DNA of 64,000 bases from an uncultured Desulfobacter sp. (GCF_963664415.1 NZ_OY761441.1:145357-209356), one strand, 5' to 3'. Shown: positions 27,005-36,316, numbered from the stretch's first letter. Program-made: numbers and translations. The notes: a model not told the origin generated them from the sequence alone.

Positions 27005-27193
27005 CTATTTTTTCAACACAGGGGATTGGTATTCTATCCAAACCCCTGTATTCTGTCGACGGTCACTGCCACTTCTGCAATCTGGACAAAACCGTTTTTC
27101 AATTCCTGTATAATTTAATGGATTGAGGCGGCGACGATCTATGCCGGAACGTCTTTCTATCTGGTCGCGACGCTCTGTTTCTTTTTTTATCAT
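27005..27193 (-). CDS. Small Arg-rich protein with repeated RRxGxDRR motif
   Basis: A 62-residue protein from ATG 27193, preceded by GGAG-type AGGAGAGGGTACC-like spacing in the minus strand. It reads ERRDQIERRSGIDRRRLNP, then FCPDCRSGSDRRQ. The paired RRSGxDRR words and a CPDC knuckle are visible; I know no function. Similar RRxGxDRR words occur in short proteins near PilZ and signalling genes. A longer frame to 27271 adds 26 residues that lack character. Confidence 0.6.
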   Translation of the reverse strand: MIKKETERRDQIERRSGIDRRRLNPLNYTGIEKRFCPDCRSGSDRRQNTGVWIEYQSPVLKK

Positions 27194-27415
27194 GGTACCC
27201 TCTCCTTTGACTTTACGGATTTTTGTGAGGATAGGGAAATTATAATAGTTCGAATTAATCCTGTCAAACAAATAGACTTTGTTGGAATAAAGTCTGTTTA
27301 GACACCGTTAAAACAAATAAATGATTTGCTCATTTGGTACCTGCATTGTAAGTTGAAGGCAGTATTCAATCAAATACATATAGTATCGATATTATCCGTG
27401 CCTAAAATTATACAA

Positions 27416-29112
27416 GAAAAAACGTAACTACTCACCCCCATAAAAAAATGTCAAAAAACTAAAAAAAAGCTTGACAGGTTTTTGGGAGGTATTTTTTTGA
27501 AAAATCAAATTACATCAAAATATCCTCGTGCTACATAATAATGTGGCATGCATTTGACAATCACAAAAATTTAATGAAATTTTATCCGATTCGTTGAGAA
27601 AATGGATTGTAGGGCAACTCAGGAGGTCAAAAAAAGCTGTGTTATAATACAAGCATGGCAACGATGAACAAAACCAGTGTTCGAGAAGAAGTCGATCGTG
27701 TGAAGCAAGAGTTTGAGCAACTGAGCTTGGCAGGCAAGGTAACTCCTGAGGTAAAGGTGTTAATGAATAGCATGCTTCTCGTTGTGGAATTGATCCTGTC
27801 TGTTTTTCTCGAAAAGCAAACTCGCAAAAACAGCAAAAATTCAAGTTTGCCTTCTTCTCAAACGGACAGAGATGAAACTGCCAAACCGACTTCTACCGGC
27901 AAGGGAAAGGGCAAAAAAGTCAGTGGTGAAATCAGTAACACCCGTGTTAACGAAACTGTCACCATTGCCAAAGCTGAAACCTGTGATGTCTGCGGCACAC
28001 CTTTGGATCAAACTCCTTGCCAGGGGCTCGAACGGCGGACAAAGATAGACATCGTTTTTGAAAAAGTTGTAGAGCACATTGATGCCGAGATAAAGGAATG
28101 TCCCAACTGCAAGGCGACGGCAAAAGGGCATTTTCCCGAAGACATGCCCGGAAGTTTACAGTACGGCAATGGACTCAAAGCTTTTGCCATTCATTTGATA
28201 ATCAGTCAAATGGTTGCTCTCAATCGGGTTCAGAAACAGATATCTGCCATGATCGGCACTGTTATCTCCGAGGCAACTTTGCTCAAGTTTGTATGGAGGC
28301 TTTATCAATCTCTTGAGGAATGGGAGACAAAATCCATTGAAAGTATCCTTCATGCCCCTTCCATTCATGTGGATGAGACATCATTCCGGGTGGAAGGTAA
28401 AAATCATTGGATTCATGTATATTCTTCAGGAGGAATCACGCTAAAATTACTTCATCGAAAGCGGGGCAAGGAGGCGATTGTTGATTTGAATATCATTCCC
28501 CGCTATGGTGGGGTGATCATCCATGATTGCTGGGCATCATATTTATCATATGATCATTGTGGACATGGACTTTGTGGTTCGCACTTATTACGGGAACTGA
28601 CCTTTATTGTTGATTCCAATCAATACAAGTGGGCCATTAATATGAAAAAGTTATTGCAGGAGACTTGTCATATTGTGTCCAAGCGAGAGGATAAATGCCT
28701 TACCGATAAAGAATATGCAAATTTGCAGAAACGCTACCGCAACATTCTTACACGTGGGGATAAAGAATTACCGGAGATTCCGCCAAAGCCAAAAGGTAAG
28801 CGTGGAAAGATAGCCAAATCAGATGCTCATAATCTTTGGGAAAGGCTGAAAAAATATGAAACAGCGGTATTGTTGTTTGCCAGAGAATCGTATGTCCCCT
28901 TTACCAACAATCGGGCGGAGCGTGATCTCCGCATGGCAAAGGTGAAACAGAAAATATCAGGATGTTTTAGGCGCCGGCATTATGCTCATGCCTATTGTCG
29001 AATTTCAAGCTATCTGCAAACAATGGCAAGCCAGGGTATCAACCCGCTTGTGGCTATTCAGATGGCTTTGACAGGTAAACTTACAGATATGGGTGAGTAG
29101 TTACGAAAAAAC
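27416..29112 (+). mobile_element. Intact IS66-family (single-ORF) insertion sequence with 8-bp target duplication
   Basis: The element proper is 27424-29104 (1681 bp). Terminal inverted repeats: left GTAACTACTCACCC (27424-27437), right its exact reverse complement (29091-29104). The 8-bp word GAAAAAAC flanks both ends (27416-27423 and 29105-29112). Eight-base duplication is the IS66 hallmark. It carries only the transposase, with no tnpA/tnpB, as in the ISBst12 subgroup. The identical flanks and open transposase frame suggest a recent insertion. Confidence 0.93.
27655..29100 (+). CDS. IS66-family transposase (TnpC)
   Basis: A 481-residue DDE transposase. N-terminal coiled region with the leucine-zipper-like segment, a zinc knuckle (CDVCGTPLD...CPNC) and the catalytic core: HVDETSFRVEG (first Asp), IIHDCWASY (second Asp) and TNNRAERDLRMAKVKQKISGCFRR (Glu), as in IS66 TnpC. 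The last codons, MGE and the stop TAG, lie inside the right inverted repeat. The start could also be the ATG three codons later (MNKTSV). Confidence 0.93.
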   Translation: MATMNKTSVREEVDRVKQEFEQLSLAGKVTPEVKVLMNSMLLVVELILSVFLEKQTRKNSKNSSLPSSQTDRDETAKPTSTGKGKGKKVSGEISNTRVNETVTIAKAETCDVCGTPLDQTPCQGLERRTKIDIVFEKVVEHIDAEIKECPNCKATAKGHFPEDMPGSLQYGNGLKAFAIHLIISQMVALNRVQKQISAMIGTVISEATLLKFVWRLYQSLEEWETKSIESILHAPSIHVDETSFRVEGKNHWIHVYSSGGITLKLLHRKRGKEAIVDLNIIPRYGGVIIHDCWASYLSYDHCGHGLCGSHLLRELTFIVDSNQYKWAINMKKLLQETCHIVSKREDKCLTDKEYANLQKRYRNILTRGDKELPEIPPKPKGKRGKIAKSDAHNLWERLKKYETAVLLFARESYVPFTNNRAERDLRMAKVKQKISGCFRRRHYAHAYCRISSYLQTMASQGINPLVAIQMALTGKLTDMGE

Positions 29113-29216
29113 ATATAAAGTCTTCGTATCAATACTGTTTGGTATGATCGGTTTTTTTTACTGGTTTTTGGACAGTATTTTGCGACGGTTTATGGCATCA
29201 TGAAACAAAATCAAGG

Positions 29217-29444
29217 ATTCATCAATGGCTGATAACTGATGTGATCATGCCAAAGATGAACGGACTTGATTTGTACCGGGAGATAACGTCCATATACCCG
29301 AAGATAAAATCTCTTTTTATGTCGGGGTATCCGGCCGATGTTATTGCGCATCACGGCATCTTGCACCAAGGCCTTTATTTCATAAACAAACCGTTTACGA
29401 TTAAAGATCTTTCCGTTAAGATTCGCAATATTTTGGACTCGTAG
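29217..29444 (+). pseudogene. Receiver-domain remnant (hybrid kinase C-terminus)
   Basis: From about 29217 the frame reads IHQWLITDVIMPKMNGLDLY, then REITSIYPKIKSLFMSGYPA and INKPFTIKDLSVKIRNILDS. This is the second half of a CheY-like receiver, with phospho-Asp in ITDVIMP and the late Lys of NKPFT, typical of the C-terminus of hybrid sensor kinases. The first half and the kinase are missing. The IS66 element ends 104 bp upstream, but the left flank of the IS does not read as a kinase, so the loss is not explained by that insertion alone. Confidence 0.65.
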
Positions 29445-29454
29445 ATAATTTATA

Positions 29455-29492
29455 CCAAAGCCTGAAAGATCTGAGCAACTTATCCAGTCTTT
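29455..29492 (+). repeat. Dispersed repeat, partial copy E (3' hairpin only)
   Basis: GCCTGAAAGA TCTGAGCAAC TTATCCAG TCTTTCAGGC matches the 3' hairpin of the dispersed repeat and forms a 10-bp stem. The 5' half (ACGGCCATGGGCCGACC, CCCACAACAAAG) is absent. It lies between the receiver remnant and a strong terminator. Confidence 0.55.
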
Positions 29493-29504
29493 CAGGCAAT
29501 ATAA

Positions 29505-29548
29505 AAAAGGTGCGCCAATGCAGCACATACTGCATTGGCGCACCTTTT
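29505..29548. terminator. 19-bp-stem intrinsic terminator
   Basis: AAAAGGTGCGCCAATGCAG / CTGCATTGGCGCACCTTTT with a 6-base loop, A-rich on the left and T-rich on the right. It ends nhaB arriving from the right (minus) and would also stop plus-strand transcripts. Confidence 0.9.
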
Positions 29549-29586
29549 CGATTTTATCTGTCTTTATCTTATAATACGTGTGCGTA

Positions 29587-31197
29587 TTATAAAAATAGAT
29601 AGCAGGCAATAAGGCCTGTTATTGACATGGTGATGGTGTATGGCAATGCAAGCCAAACCATCCGGCCATAGGACAGTCTGATGACTGGTGCCAGGGCTGA
29701 GGTCAGTAAGAAAAGAAATGCGGCCTGACCATTAGGTGTCGCTACACTTGGAATGTTGGTTCCGGTATTAATTGCAACGGCCAGGTGGTCAAAATGTTTG
29801 ATAATATCACTTGCTTTGGCAGCCGCTTCTGCAGGCAATGAAGCCAATACATCAGCACGAACAAGGTGGGGGTCGGTCAGTTTGGCCATCAGTTCCTGTC
29901 CGGTCATGCCGATATGGGGTATCTGACCCAGCATATTGACAAAATGCATCTTTGTTTCCGTAATATATACGGTGGCTACAAATACGTTGTCAGAGATCGC
30001 GGATAATAAACCGTTTGCAATGTAGTATGCTCCAAGCTGCAGATGACCGTGAAGACTAAGTACGTAATGCATAATAGGGTGGAAAAGGTGTTGTTCGTGA
30101 ATTACCGCAACAATGGAGAAAAAGACAACTAACAGCGCCGTAAACGGCAGGGCTTCAGTAAACGCGTGTCCAAATTGGTGTTCGTCGGTAATCCCGTTGA
30201 AGGAGGTCAGCAAGATGATAACGGAGAGTCCGATCAGACCTACCGCGGCAAGATGGAAGGCAAGTGCAAGAATCAGCCAGATACCGCCTATGGCCTGAAT
30301 AACAAGTCTGGCCTTGAGTTTGGTTCCTCCTTGTTCTTCCATCTTAACTGCGGTTTCCAGCAGATGGGAACGAATGTTGCCGGGCATTTCAATGCCATAG
30401 CCGAACCAATGCATTTTCTCCAGTCCATAACAGGTTCCAAGCCCGACAAAGAGGACGGGGATGGAGACCGGTGCAACTTCCAGAAAAAACTCAACAAAGT
30501 GCCAGCCCATCTGACTGCCGATCAGCAGGTTCTGGGGTTCACCAACCAGGGTACAGACACCACCCAGAGCCGTACCCACGGCACCGTGCATCATGAGGTT
30601 ACGCAAGAACCCACGAAATTGAACCAGGTCGTCTCGTTTTGCTTCCTGGCATGATTTATCGTCGGTGAGATCATGTTCGCAGGAGCTATCTTTTCCTGAG
30701 GCATAACGGTGGTACACATTGTAGAAACCATAGGCAACCGCTATAATTACCGCTGTAACGGTTAACGCATCAAGAAACGCAGACAGAAATGCGCCGGCAA
30801 AACAAAAGAGCAAAGAAATTATAATTTTAGACTTTACCTGCACAAGTATACGGGTGAAAGTGAACTGTAAAAACTCCTTCATGAAATAGATGCCTGCAAC
30901 CATGAACATCAGAAGAAGGATGACCTCAAAATTGGCCAGTGCTTCGTGGTAAACGGTTTCGGGTTTGGCCATCCCCATGATGATGGCTTCAATGGCCAGA
31001 AGGCCGCCCGAAGGCAAAGGGTAGCATTTCAGTGCCATGGCCAGGGTAAAGATAAATTCTCCAATGAGCACCCAGCCCGTAATAAAAGAGCCGGAAGTTA
31101 CAAGGAGAATAGGGTTGATAATCAGGAACACTATAATGGCAAGCTTATACCAAATAGGCGCATTCCCTAAAAAATTTTTTACTAAAGCGTTGAACAT
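29587..31197 (-). CDS. nhaB: Na+/H+ antiporter NhaB
   Basis: A 536-residue sodium/proton antiporter of the NhaB family, inner membrane, exchanging internal Na+ for H+. The N-terminus NFLGNAPIWYKLAIIVFLIIN is family-typical. Conserved blocks include AFLDALTVTAVIIAVAYGFY, TALGGVCTLVGEPQNLLIG, LLSAISDNVFVATVYI and NTGTNIPSVATPNGQAAFLF. About 12 helices. It is divergent from a second antiporter family at 31573, suggesting a sodium/pH homeostasis pair in a saline habitat. Confidence 0.95.
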   Translation of the reverse strand: MFNALVKNFLGNAPIWYKLAIIVFLIINPILLVTSGSFITGWVLIGEFIFTLAMALKCYPLPSGGLLAIEAIIMGMAKPETVYHEALANFEVILLLMFMVAGIYFMKEFLQFTFTRILVQVKSKIIISLLFCFAGAFLSAFLDALTVTAVIIAVAYGFYNVYHRYASGKDSSCEHDLTDDKSCQEAKRDDLVQFRGFLRNLMMHGAVGTALGGVCTLVGEPQNLLIGSQMGWHFVEFFLEVAPVSIPVLFVGLGTCYGLEKMHWFGYGIEMPGNIRSHLLETAVKMEEQGGTKLKARLVIQAIGGIWLILALAFHLAAVGLIGLSVIILLTSFNGITDEHQFGHAFTEALPFTALLVVFFSIVAVIHEQHLFHPIMHYVLSLHGHLQLGAYYIANGLLSAISDNVFVATVYITETKMHFVNMLGQIPHIGMTGQELMAKLTDPHLVRADVLASLPAEAAAKASDIIKHFDHLAVAINTGTNIPSVATPNGQAAFLFLLTSALAPVIRLSYGRMVWLALPYTITMSITGLIACYLFL

Positions 31198-31572
31198 GGT
31201 CGGATCCTCACAATTAATATTAGAAACAACGGGTTATAAATTATACATTTATTACAAATTATGTTTACTAACACCCTATTTGTAAAAATTCAACATAATA
31301 TTCAACGCTGTCCTGTTAATCTATGTTTCCACCACCACATCGTATGTTTTTGAAGATCCTGCTTTATCGACGGTCATTGCAATTCGATTTATATTGCGTT
31401 TTTAAAATGTTAGGCTGGCTTTTTTTTCAGTAAACGCCGGCGATATTCCTCTCTTGTCAAATCACAACAAACCGGATAGATTATACCTTAATATATGAGG
31501 CATGTAGTTGTTTTTACGATATATTCACAATATAATATCAAATATTGGGGACTTAAGTTGAAAAAAATAGTG
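31198..31572. other. Divergent intergenic region between two antiporter genes
   Basis: About 375 bp, AT-rich, holding the promoters of both genes. I see no gene or clear hairpin. An upstream TTG/ATG reading of the right-hand gene extends into it to 31495 but that part has no signal-peptide character. Confidence 0.5.
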
Positions 31573-33348
31573 ATGGAATTTATGAAAGTACGATTTGTAA
31601 TCATTCTTTTATTTTTTATATTATTTTCTACCGCTGTTGCATACGCCGCAGGGGGCGGTTCGGGCGCTCCTGATTTTCCCCCAAGTTTTGCCGACTACCA
31701 TGATGCTGAAATCAAAGGGGTCATATCCATCCTTAAGCACCGCATCAACCATACCCCGTTTAACCTGGTAGCCTCTTTAATTTTTTTGGCTGCAATTCTT
31801 CATACTTTTTTCAGTAGTAAATTCCTGTACTATGCACACAAGTGGAAAGCTGAACACCAAAAAAACATTGAAGCGGGAAAGGCTTCTGAACATTGCACTA
31901 TAATCCGTGCTGAAATCTTTCACTTTCTGGGTGAGGTTGAAGTTATCTTTGGCCTTTGGGCTGTATTGCTGACAGGTGTAATCGTTCTCTTTTATGACTG
32001 GCCAACTTTTGTCAGCTATATAAGTGGTGTAAATTATACTGAGCCGATGTTTGTTGTTGTTATCATGACCCTTGCCTCCTCCCGCCCTATCCTAAATCTT
32101 TCAGAAAAAATAATGAGCCGTGTTGCAAGTATTTTTAAAGGTACATTGTCAGCCTGGTGGCTGACAATTATGACCCTTGGGCCGATTTTAGGCTCATTTA
32201 TCACTGAACCGGCAGCCATGACAATTTCGGCCATGCTGCTTGCCCGTAAGTTTTATGAACTAAAACCGGGTAGAACGCTTAAATACGCCACGATATCCTT
32301 GCTTTTTGTTAATATTTCGGTTGGTGGAACCCTTACCCATTTTGCTGCCCCTCCGGTTCTTATGGTGGCAGCACCCTGGGACTGGAATCTGCCTTTCATG
32401 TTCACCACCTTTGGCTGGAAAGCGGTAATTGGTATTATTATGTCCAATGCATTGGTCTTTTTTGTATTTAAAAATGAATTATCTAAACTGGAAAGAAAAT
32501 TCAAACTTTCCCAGCTCAAAGGTAAGATTAAGGAAAAATATATCCACAGCCGTGCGCTCAAAAAAGATTTGGAAGAAGCGCAACAGCGGATTGGCAATGA
32601 ATTGCAGATAGAAATCCAAAGAATCAAAGATGCTGCCAGAGACTCAACAATGACTGTCTGTGAAATGGATGAAACCGACTGCGCTTTGCTGGACGAAACG
32701 TTTGAGCAGGAGTTTGAAGATCTTAAAATCCAACAAATGAGTGTATCAGTCCCAGGACTGCTTCCTATAGATAAAAGGCCAAAGCTCAGCGATCCGAATT
32801 GGGATAATCGTTCCGGGGATGTTCCCGGGTGGATCATCGCCGTTCATGTCGCTTTCATGGTCTGGACCATTGCCAATGCGCATTACCCGGCTATTTTTGT
32901 TTCCGGATTGCTTTTTTTTATCGGCTTCAGCCATGTGACCTGGCCGTTTCAGAACAATATTAGACTCAAGTCCCCAATGCTGGTCGGCTTTTTTCTGGGG
33001 GGGCTTGTGATCCACGGCGGCCTTCAGGGATGGTGGATTGCACCGGTGCTTGGCGGTTTAGGAGAAATTCCTCTTATGTTAAGCGCCATAGTACTTACAG
33101 CCTTCAACGACAATGCCGCCATTACTTACCTGAGCACGCTGGTTCCCGGCTTCACCGACAACTTGAAATATGCGGTGGTGGCCGGAGCTGTTACCGGCGG
33201 TGGGCTTACTGTAATTGCAAATGCACCGAACCCGGCCGGACAGACCCTTTTGAAAAATTACTTTACTAACGGTATTTCTCCTTTACGACTGCTCACCTAT
33301 TCACTGCTGCCTACGATAATTATGGCGCTTTGTTTCCTTCTCCTATAA
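31573..33348 (+). CDS. Putative Na+/H+ antiporter (Na_H_antiport_3 family)
   Basis: About 591 residues from ATG 31573. A second ATG lies three codons on. A cleavable-looking signal peptide (VRFVIILLFFILFSTAVAYAA) starts the protein, followed by AGGGSGAPDFPPSFADY. About 12 helices surround a soluble helical insert (about 320-410) rich in Lys/Glu. Typical blocks: GLWAVLLTGVIVLFYDWPTF, GPILGSFITEPAAMTISAML, GGTLTHFAAPPVLMVAAPWDW and LTAFNDNAAITYLSTLVPG. This matches the family annotated as putative sodium/proton antiporter; transport activity is inferred. Confidence 0.87.
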   Translation: MEFMKVRFVIILLFFILFSTAVAYAAGGGSGAPDFPPSFADYHDAEIKGVISILKHRINHTPFNLVASLIFLAAILHTFFSSKFLYYAHKWKAEHQKNIEAGKASEHCTIIRAEIFHFLGEVEVIFGLWAVLLTGVIVLFYDWPTFVSYISGVNYTEPMFVVVIMTLASSRPILNLSEKIMSRVASIFKGTLSAWWLTIMTLGPILGSFITEPAAMTISAMLLARKFYELKPGRTLKYATISLLFVNISVGGTLTHFAAPPVLMVAAPWDWNLPFMFTTFGWKAVIGIIMSNALVFFVFKNELSKLERKFKLSQLKGKIKEKYIHSRALKKDLEEAQQRIGNELQIEIQRIKDAARDSTMTVCEMDETDCALLDETFEQEFEDLKIQQMSVSVPGLLPIDKRPKLSDPNWDNRSGDVPGWIIAVHVAFMVWTIANAHYPAIFVSGLLFFIGFSHVTWPFQNNIRLKSPMLVGFFLGGLVIHGGLQGWWIAPVLGGLGEIPLMLSAIVLTAFNDNAAITYLSTLVPGFTDNLKYAVVAGAVTGGGLTVIANAPNPAGQTLLKNYFTNGISPLRLLTYSLLPTIIMALCFLLL

Positions 33349-33553
33349 AAACCGATGGTGTATTAAAAATTAAAGATGTTTGAATAACCGGCCAATTTAA
33401 TATATTTTTCTTGACTATTAATACATTTTAGTCCATTTAAGCTGCGCCGATAATTTTAACGTTCTTTAAAGACGCTTTTCCTCCTTATGCATTTATTTGC
33501 GTCAAAGGGGAATTGTCTGGTGCAAGATCAACCTTTTTCCCTGGAGTACTGCC

Positions 33554-34717
33554 ATGTTCATACAACTTGAAGATTACCTCCCACTGGAAACGTTTAAAAA
33601 AATTAAGTCATTTTCCGAAGACAAGGAGACGCCTTTTCTCGTCATTGATACGGACACGGTGGTTAAAAATCTTGATGATCTGACAACCTGCTTTCCCTAT
33701 GCGAGCATTTATTATGCAGTTAAAGCCAACCCTGGTGTAGAGGTCCTGACCATTATGCGAGACAAGGGCGTCAATTTTGATATTGCATCTGTCTATGAAC
33801 TGGACCGAGTTCTGTCGCTGGGCATCAGTCCTGACAGGATCAGTTACGGCAACACCATCAAAAAAAGCCGGGATGTCAGGTATTTCTATGATAAAGGGGT
33901 CAGGTTGTATGCCACGGATTCTGAAGCCGATATCCGCAATATCGCCAAGGCGGCACCCGGCTCCAAAATCTATGTCCGTATCTTATCCGAAGGAACCCTT
34001 ACGGCAGACTGGCCGCTATCCAGAAAATTCGGCTGTCAGCCCGATATGGCCATGGATTTGATTATTCTGGCAAAAAACCTTGGCCTGATCCCCTATGGTA
34101 TCTCCTTTCATGTGGGTTCCCAACAGCGGGATATCGGTGCCTGGGATGGGGTGCTGGGCAAAGTAAAAGTCATCTTTGAAAGGCTGCTGGAAGAGGATAA
34201 TATCAAGCTTGAGATGATTAATTTAGGTGGTGGGTTTCCAGCCAATTATTTGGCAAAGGCCAACACACTGGATGTCTATGCCCAGGAGATCACCCGGTTT
34301 CTCAAGGAAGGATTTGGTGAAGAGTTGCCCACTATTTTCCTTGAGCCCGGCCGGTCCATTATGGGGAATGCAGGTGTGCTGGTCAGCGAAGTGGTTTTGA
34401 TCTCAAGAAAATCCAGAACCGCTTTGAATCGGTGGGTCTATACGGATGTCGGAAAATTTTCCGGGCTGATTGAAACCCTGGATGAAGCCATTAAATACCC
34501 GGTTTATTCAGACCGCAACGGAGAACTTGAAGACGTCATTATTGCCGGCCCAACCTGTGACAGTGCAGATATTATGTATGAAGACTTCAAGTATAAGCTG
34601 CCCTTGAATTTGTCGATCAGTGATCGGCTCTATTGGCTTTCCACGGGTGCGTATACCAGCAGTTACAGTGCTATTGAATTCAACGGATTTCCTCCATTAA
34701 AGACATATTTCATTTAG
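33554..34717 (+). CDS. Fold-III PLP decarboxylase (ornithine/lysine decarboxylase type)
   Basis: A 387-residue enzyme of the eukaryotic-like ornithine decarboxylase group. ATG 33554 follows GGAG by 7 bp; the frame is open 57 bp further up without homology. PLP lysine is K57 in YYAVKANP. Other marks: FDIASVYELD, SFHVGSQQ (His), NLGGGFPANY (phosphate loop), FLEPGRSIMGNAG (Glu/Arg) and GPTCDSADI with the catalytic Cys from the partner subunit. It should make putrescine or cadaverine with CO2 release, consuming a proton. It follows the antiporter gene by 205 bp. Confidence 0.92.
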   Translation: MFIQLEDYLPLETFKKIKSFSEDKETPFLVIDTDTVVKNLDDLTTCFPYASIYYAVKANPGVEVLTIMRDKGVNFDIASVYELDRVLSLGISPDRISYGNTIKKSRDVRYFYDKGVRLYATDSEADIRNIAKAAPGSKIYVRILSEGTLTADWPLSRKFGCQPDMAMDLIILAKNLGLIPYGISFHVGSQQRDIGAWDGVLGKVKVIFERLLEEDNIKLEMINLGGGFPANYLAKANTLDVYAQEITRFLKEGFGEELPTIFLEPGRSIMGNAGVLVSEVVLISRKSRTALNRWVYTDVGKFSGLIETLDEAIKYPVYSDRNGELEDVIIAGPTCDSADIMYEDFKYKLPLNLSISDRLYWLSTGAYTSSYSAIEFNGFPPLKTYFI

Positions 34718-34876
34718 ATAACAAGCAGGTTGTATTTATCAATAATATGCTTTTATAATATATAGCCTGTAATGAAATGAAAGGTTTTTTCAAAACATAA
34801 AAAAGGAATAAAGCCCTTTTGGGAGGGCGAAGAGAACAATAATGATAGAATTTGAGTTCACTTCCAGGAAAATACT

Positions 34877-35416
34877 ATGTTAAAAAAATCACTTATCGCG
34901 ATTGTCCTATTGATGATTTCGGGATGTCAGCCCCAGGAACGGGAATGGAATCCCATTTTCGAAGACACCCATTTTAACTATTTTAACGCCAGAATAGAAA
35001 AGTCTTTGGCCCTTGTTGATGAGCTGGTTGGAAATCCAGAAGAGTCCTCGCAGGAAAATCTTGAGTTAATACGGCAGCAATTGCTTAAACTCAAAGACTA
35101 CTACGTTCCTATCACCACCGTAAGGCAGGATGTGTATGATGCTGAAAGATATTTGAAAATAAAGGATACCGAGAAAGCAAAAGAACTGCTCATGCATGGT
35201 AGGTCGACTGTTGCGTCCCTGCTATCCGGAACGGACAACCCTGTCTTTGACAAGGTGGTCGTGGACTTAACCTCCGCGATTGATGAAACTCTGGCCAGCC
35301 TTAACCATAATGATGTGGATACGACCTACACCAGACTGGAAACCCTGGGAGCCCAGGTCAACCAGATGCTCTACAAGGGTGAGTTGGTGCTTTCCGGTAT
35401 TGAGTTTGAAAAGTAA
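34877..35416 (+). CDS. Lipoprotein of unknown function
   Basis: A 179-residue putative lipoprotein: hydrophobic core LIAIVLLMI and lipobox ISGC (Cys17). The rest is helical, with short charged repeats (LELIRQQLLKLKDYYVP, LKIKDTEKAKELL), like a helical bundle. I recognise no family. It stands alone, 159 bp after the decarboxylase, with a possible terminator downstream. Confidence 0.75.
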   Translation: MLKKSLIAIVLLMISGCQPQEREWNPIFEDTHFNYFNARIEKSLALVDELVGNPEESSQENLELIRQQLLKLKDYYVPITTVRQDVYDAERYLKIKDTEKAKELLMHGRSTVASLLSGTDNPVFDKVVVDLTSAIDETLASLNHNDVDTTYTRLETLGAQVNQMLYKGELVLSGIEFEK

Positions 35417-35498
35417 AACCGCCACGATTATAAATTTCAAGTTTTGTAAGTGCCGCCATCCGGACCCGGTATATTCCACATGCGCTTAGGATTAAAAA

Positions 35499-35532
35499 AG
35501 GCCGCAATACCTTTTGACGGGTATTGCGGCCT
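35499..35532 (-). terminator. 13-bp hairpin, minus-strand terminator
   Basis: AGGCCGCAATACC / GGTATTGCGGCCT with an 8-base loop. On the minus strand it is followed by TTTTTTAAT, so it ends the fusA-ATPase transcript; plus-strand transcripts meet the stem without a T run. Confidence 0.8.
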
Positions 35533-35584
35533 ATGCGCGTGTTTGCTTTTGTTAGGACGCTGTTGTTAATTCAAGCTGTTTATT

Positions 35585-36280
35585 TTATTCTTCAGCAGGC
35601 ATCAACGTGGCCGGATCCAGCAGAAATTTCTGATCCGTTCTGTCTCCGTCCTTAAGTACGATGGCCTGAACTTTATCTTCCTCAGCAACAAGGAATACGG
35701 CTTTGTCAAACATCGTATCGTAATTTTCAAGTTGAACCGGATAACCGTTCTGATTCAGTGGTTCTTCCCGGTGGCTTTGCATGGAAAACCAGATGAAAAT
35801 GCCGAAATCCTGGTGAAGCTGCTGCAATTCAGAAAGCACTTTCGAAAGATCGGTATCAAAATCGAGTCCGTCAATGATCATCAGGGTCGGCAGGGTAAGG
35901 TCCGCCCCTTTAAAGCTATTCAGATAATCTTTGAGTTTGTTTACATTAAATGTTGACTCGTTGTATGCAATCCCTGTTTTGTGATGTTGTATCTCATCCC
36001 ACAGACATTCGGCAATCTGGGCATCAACATAACCGATGCTGTCGATGAGGCTGGCGTAGCCTTCATTGTATCTGACGGCTATTTTTTCTATGGTGTCAGA
36101 TAAACTGATATGAAGCACTTTTTCATCACTTAGCAGGCGTGTCAGGGCAATCTGGACCAAAAATCCGGTTTTGCCGACACCGGCCCGGGAAAGTACGGCA
36201 CCGAACTGGCCATCCATTATATTTTCGGCACCAATGGTTTTTTCTGCCGGGCTTCTTAAAATGAGGTCATTTTTAAGCAT
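35585..36280 (-). CDS. RecA-like P-loop ATPase of unknown role
   Basis: A 231-residue cytoplasmic protein with Walker A LSRAGVGKTGFLVQIAL (about 30-46), a Walker B-like LPTLMIIDGLDFD and a sensor-like FIWFSMQSHRE. No DNA-binding or membrane part. The fold is that of a KaiC/RecA-type NTPase, lone in this case. It lies 36 bp downstream of fusA on the same strand and so is probably co-transcribed with it, which is unusual for a translation factor gene. Function unknown. Confidence 0.75.
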   Translation of the reverse strand: MLKNDLILRSPAEKTIGAENIMDGQFGAVLSRAGVGKTGFLVQIALTRLLSDEKVLHISLSDTIEKIAVRYNEGYASLIDSIGYVDAQIAECLWDEIQHHKTGIAYNESTFNVNKLKDYLNSFKGADLTLPTLMIIDGLDFDTDLSKVLSELQQLHQDFGIFIWFSMQSHREEPLNQNGYPVQLENYDTMFDKAVFLVAEEDKVQAIVLKDGDRTDQKFLLDPATLMPAEE

Positions 36281-36316
36281 GTTTCCTCTCTTTATATCAA
36301 AAAGTCTTAAAGAATC

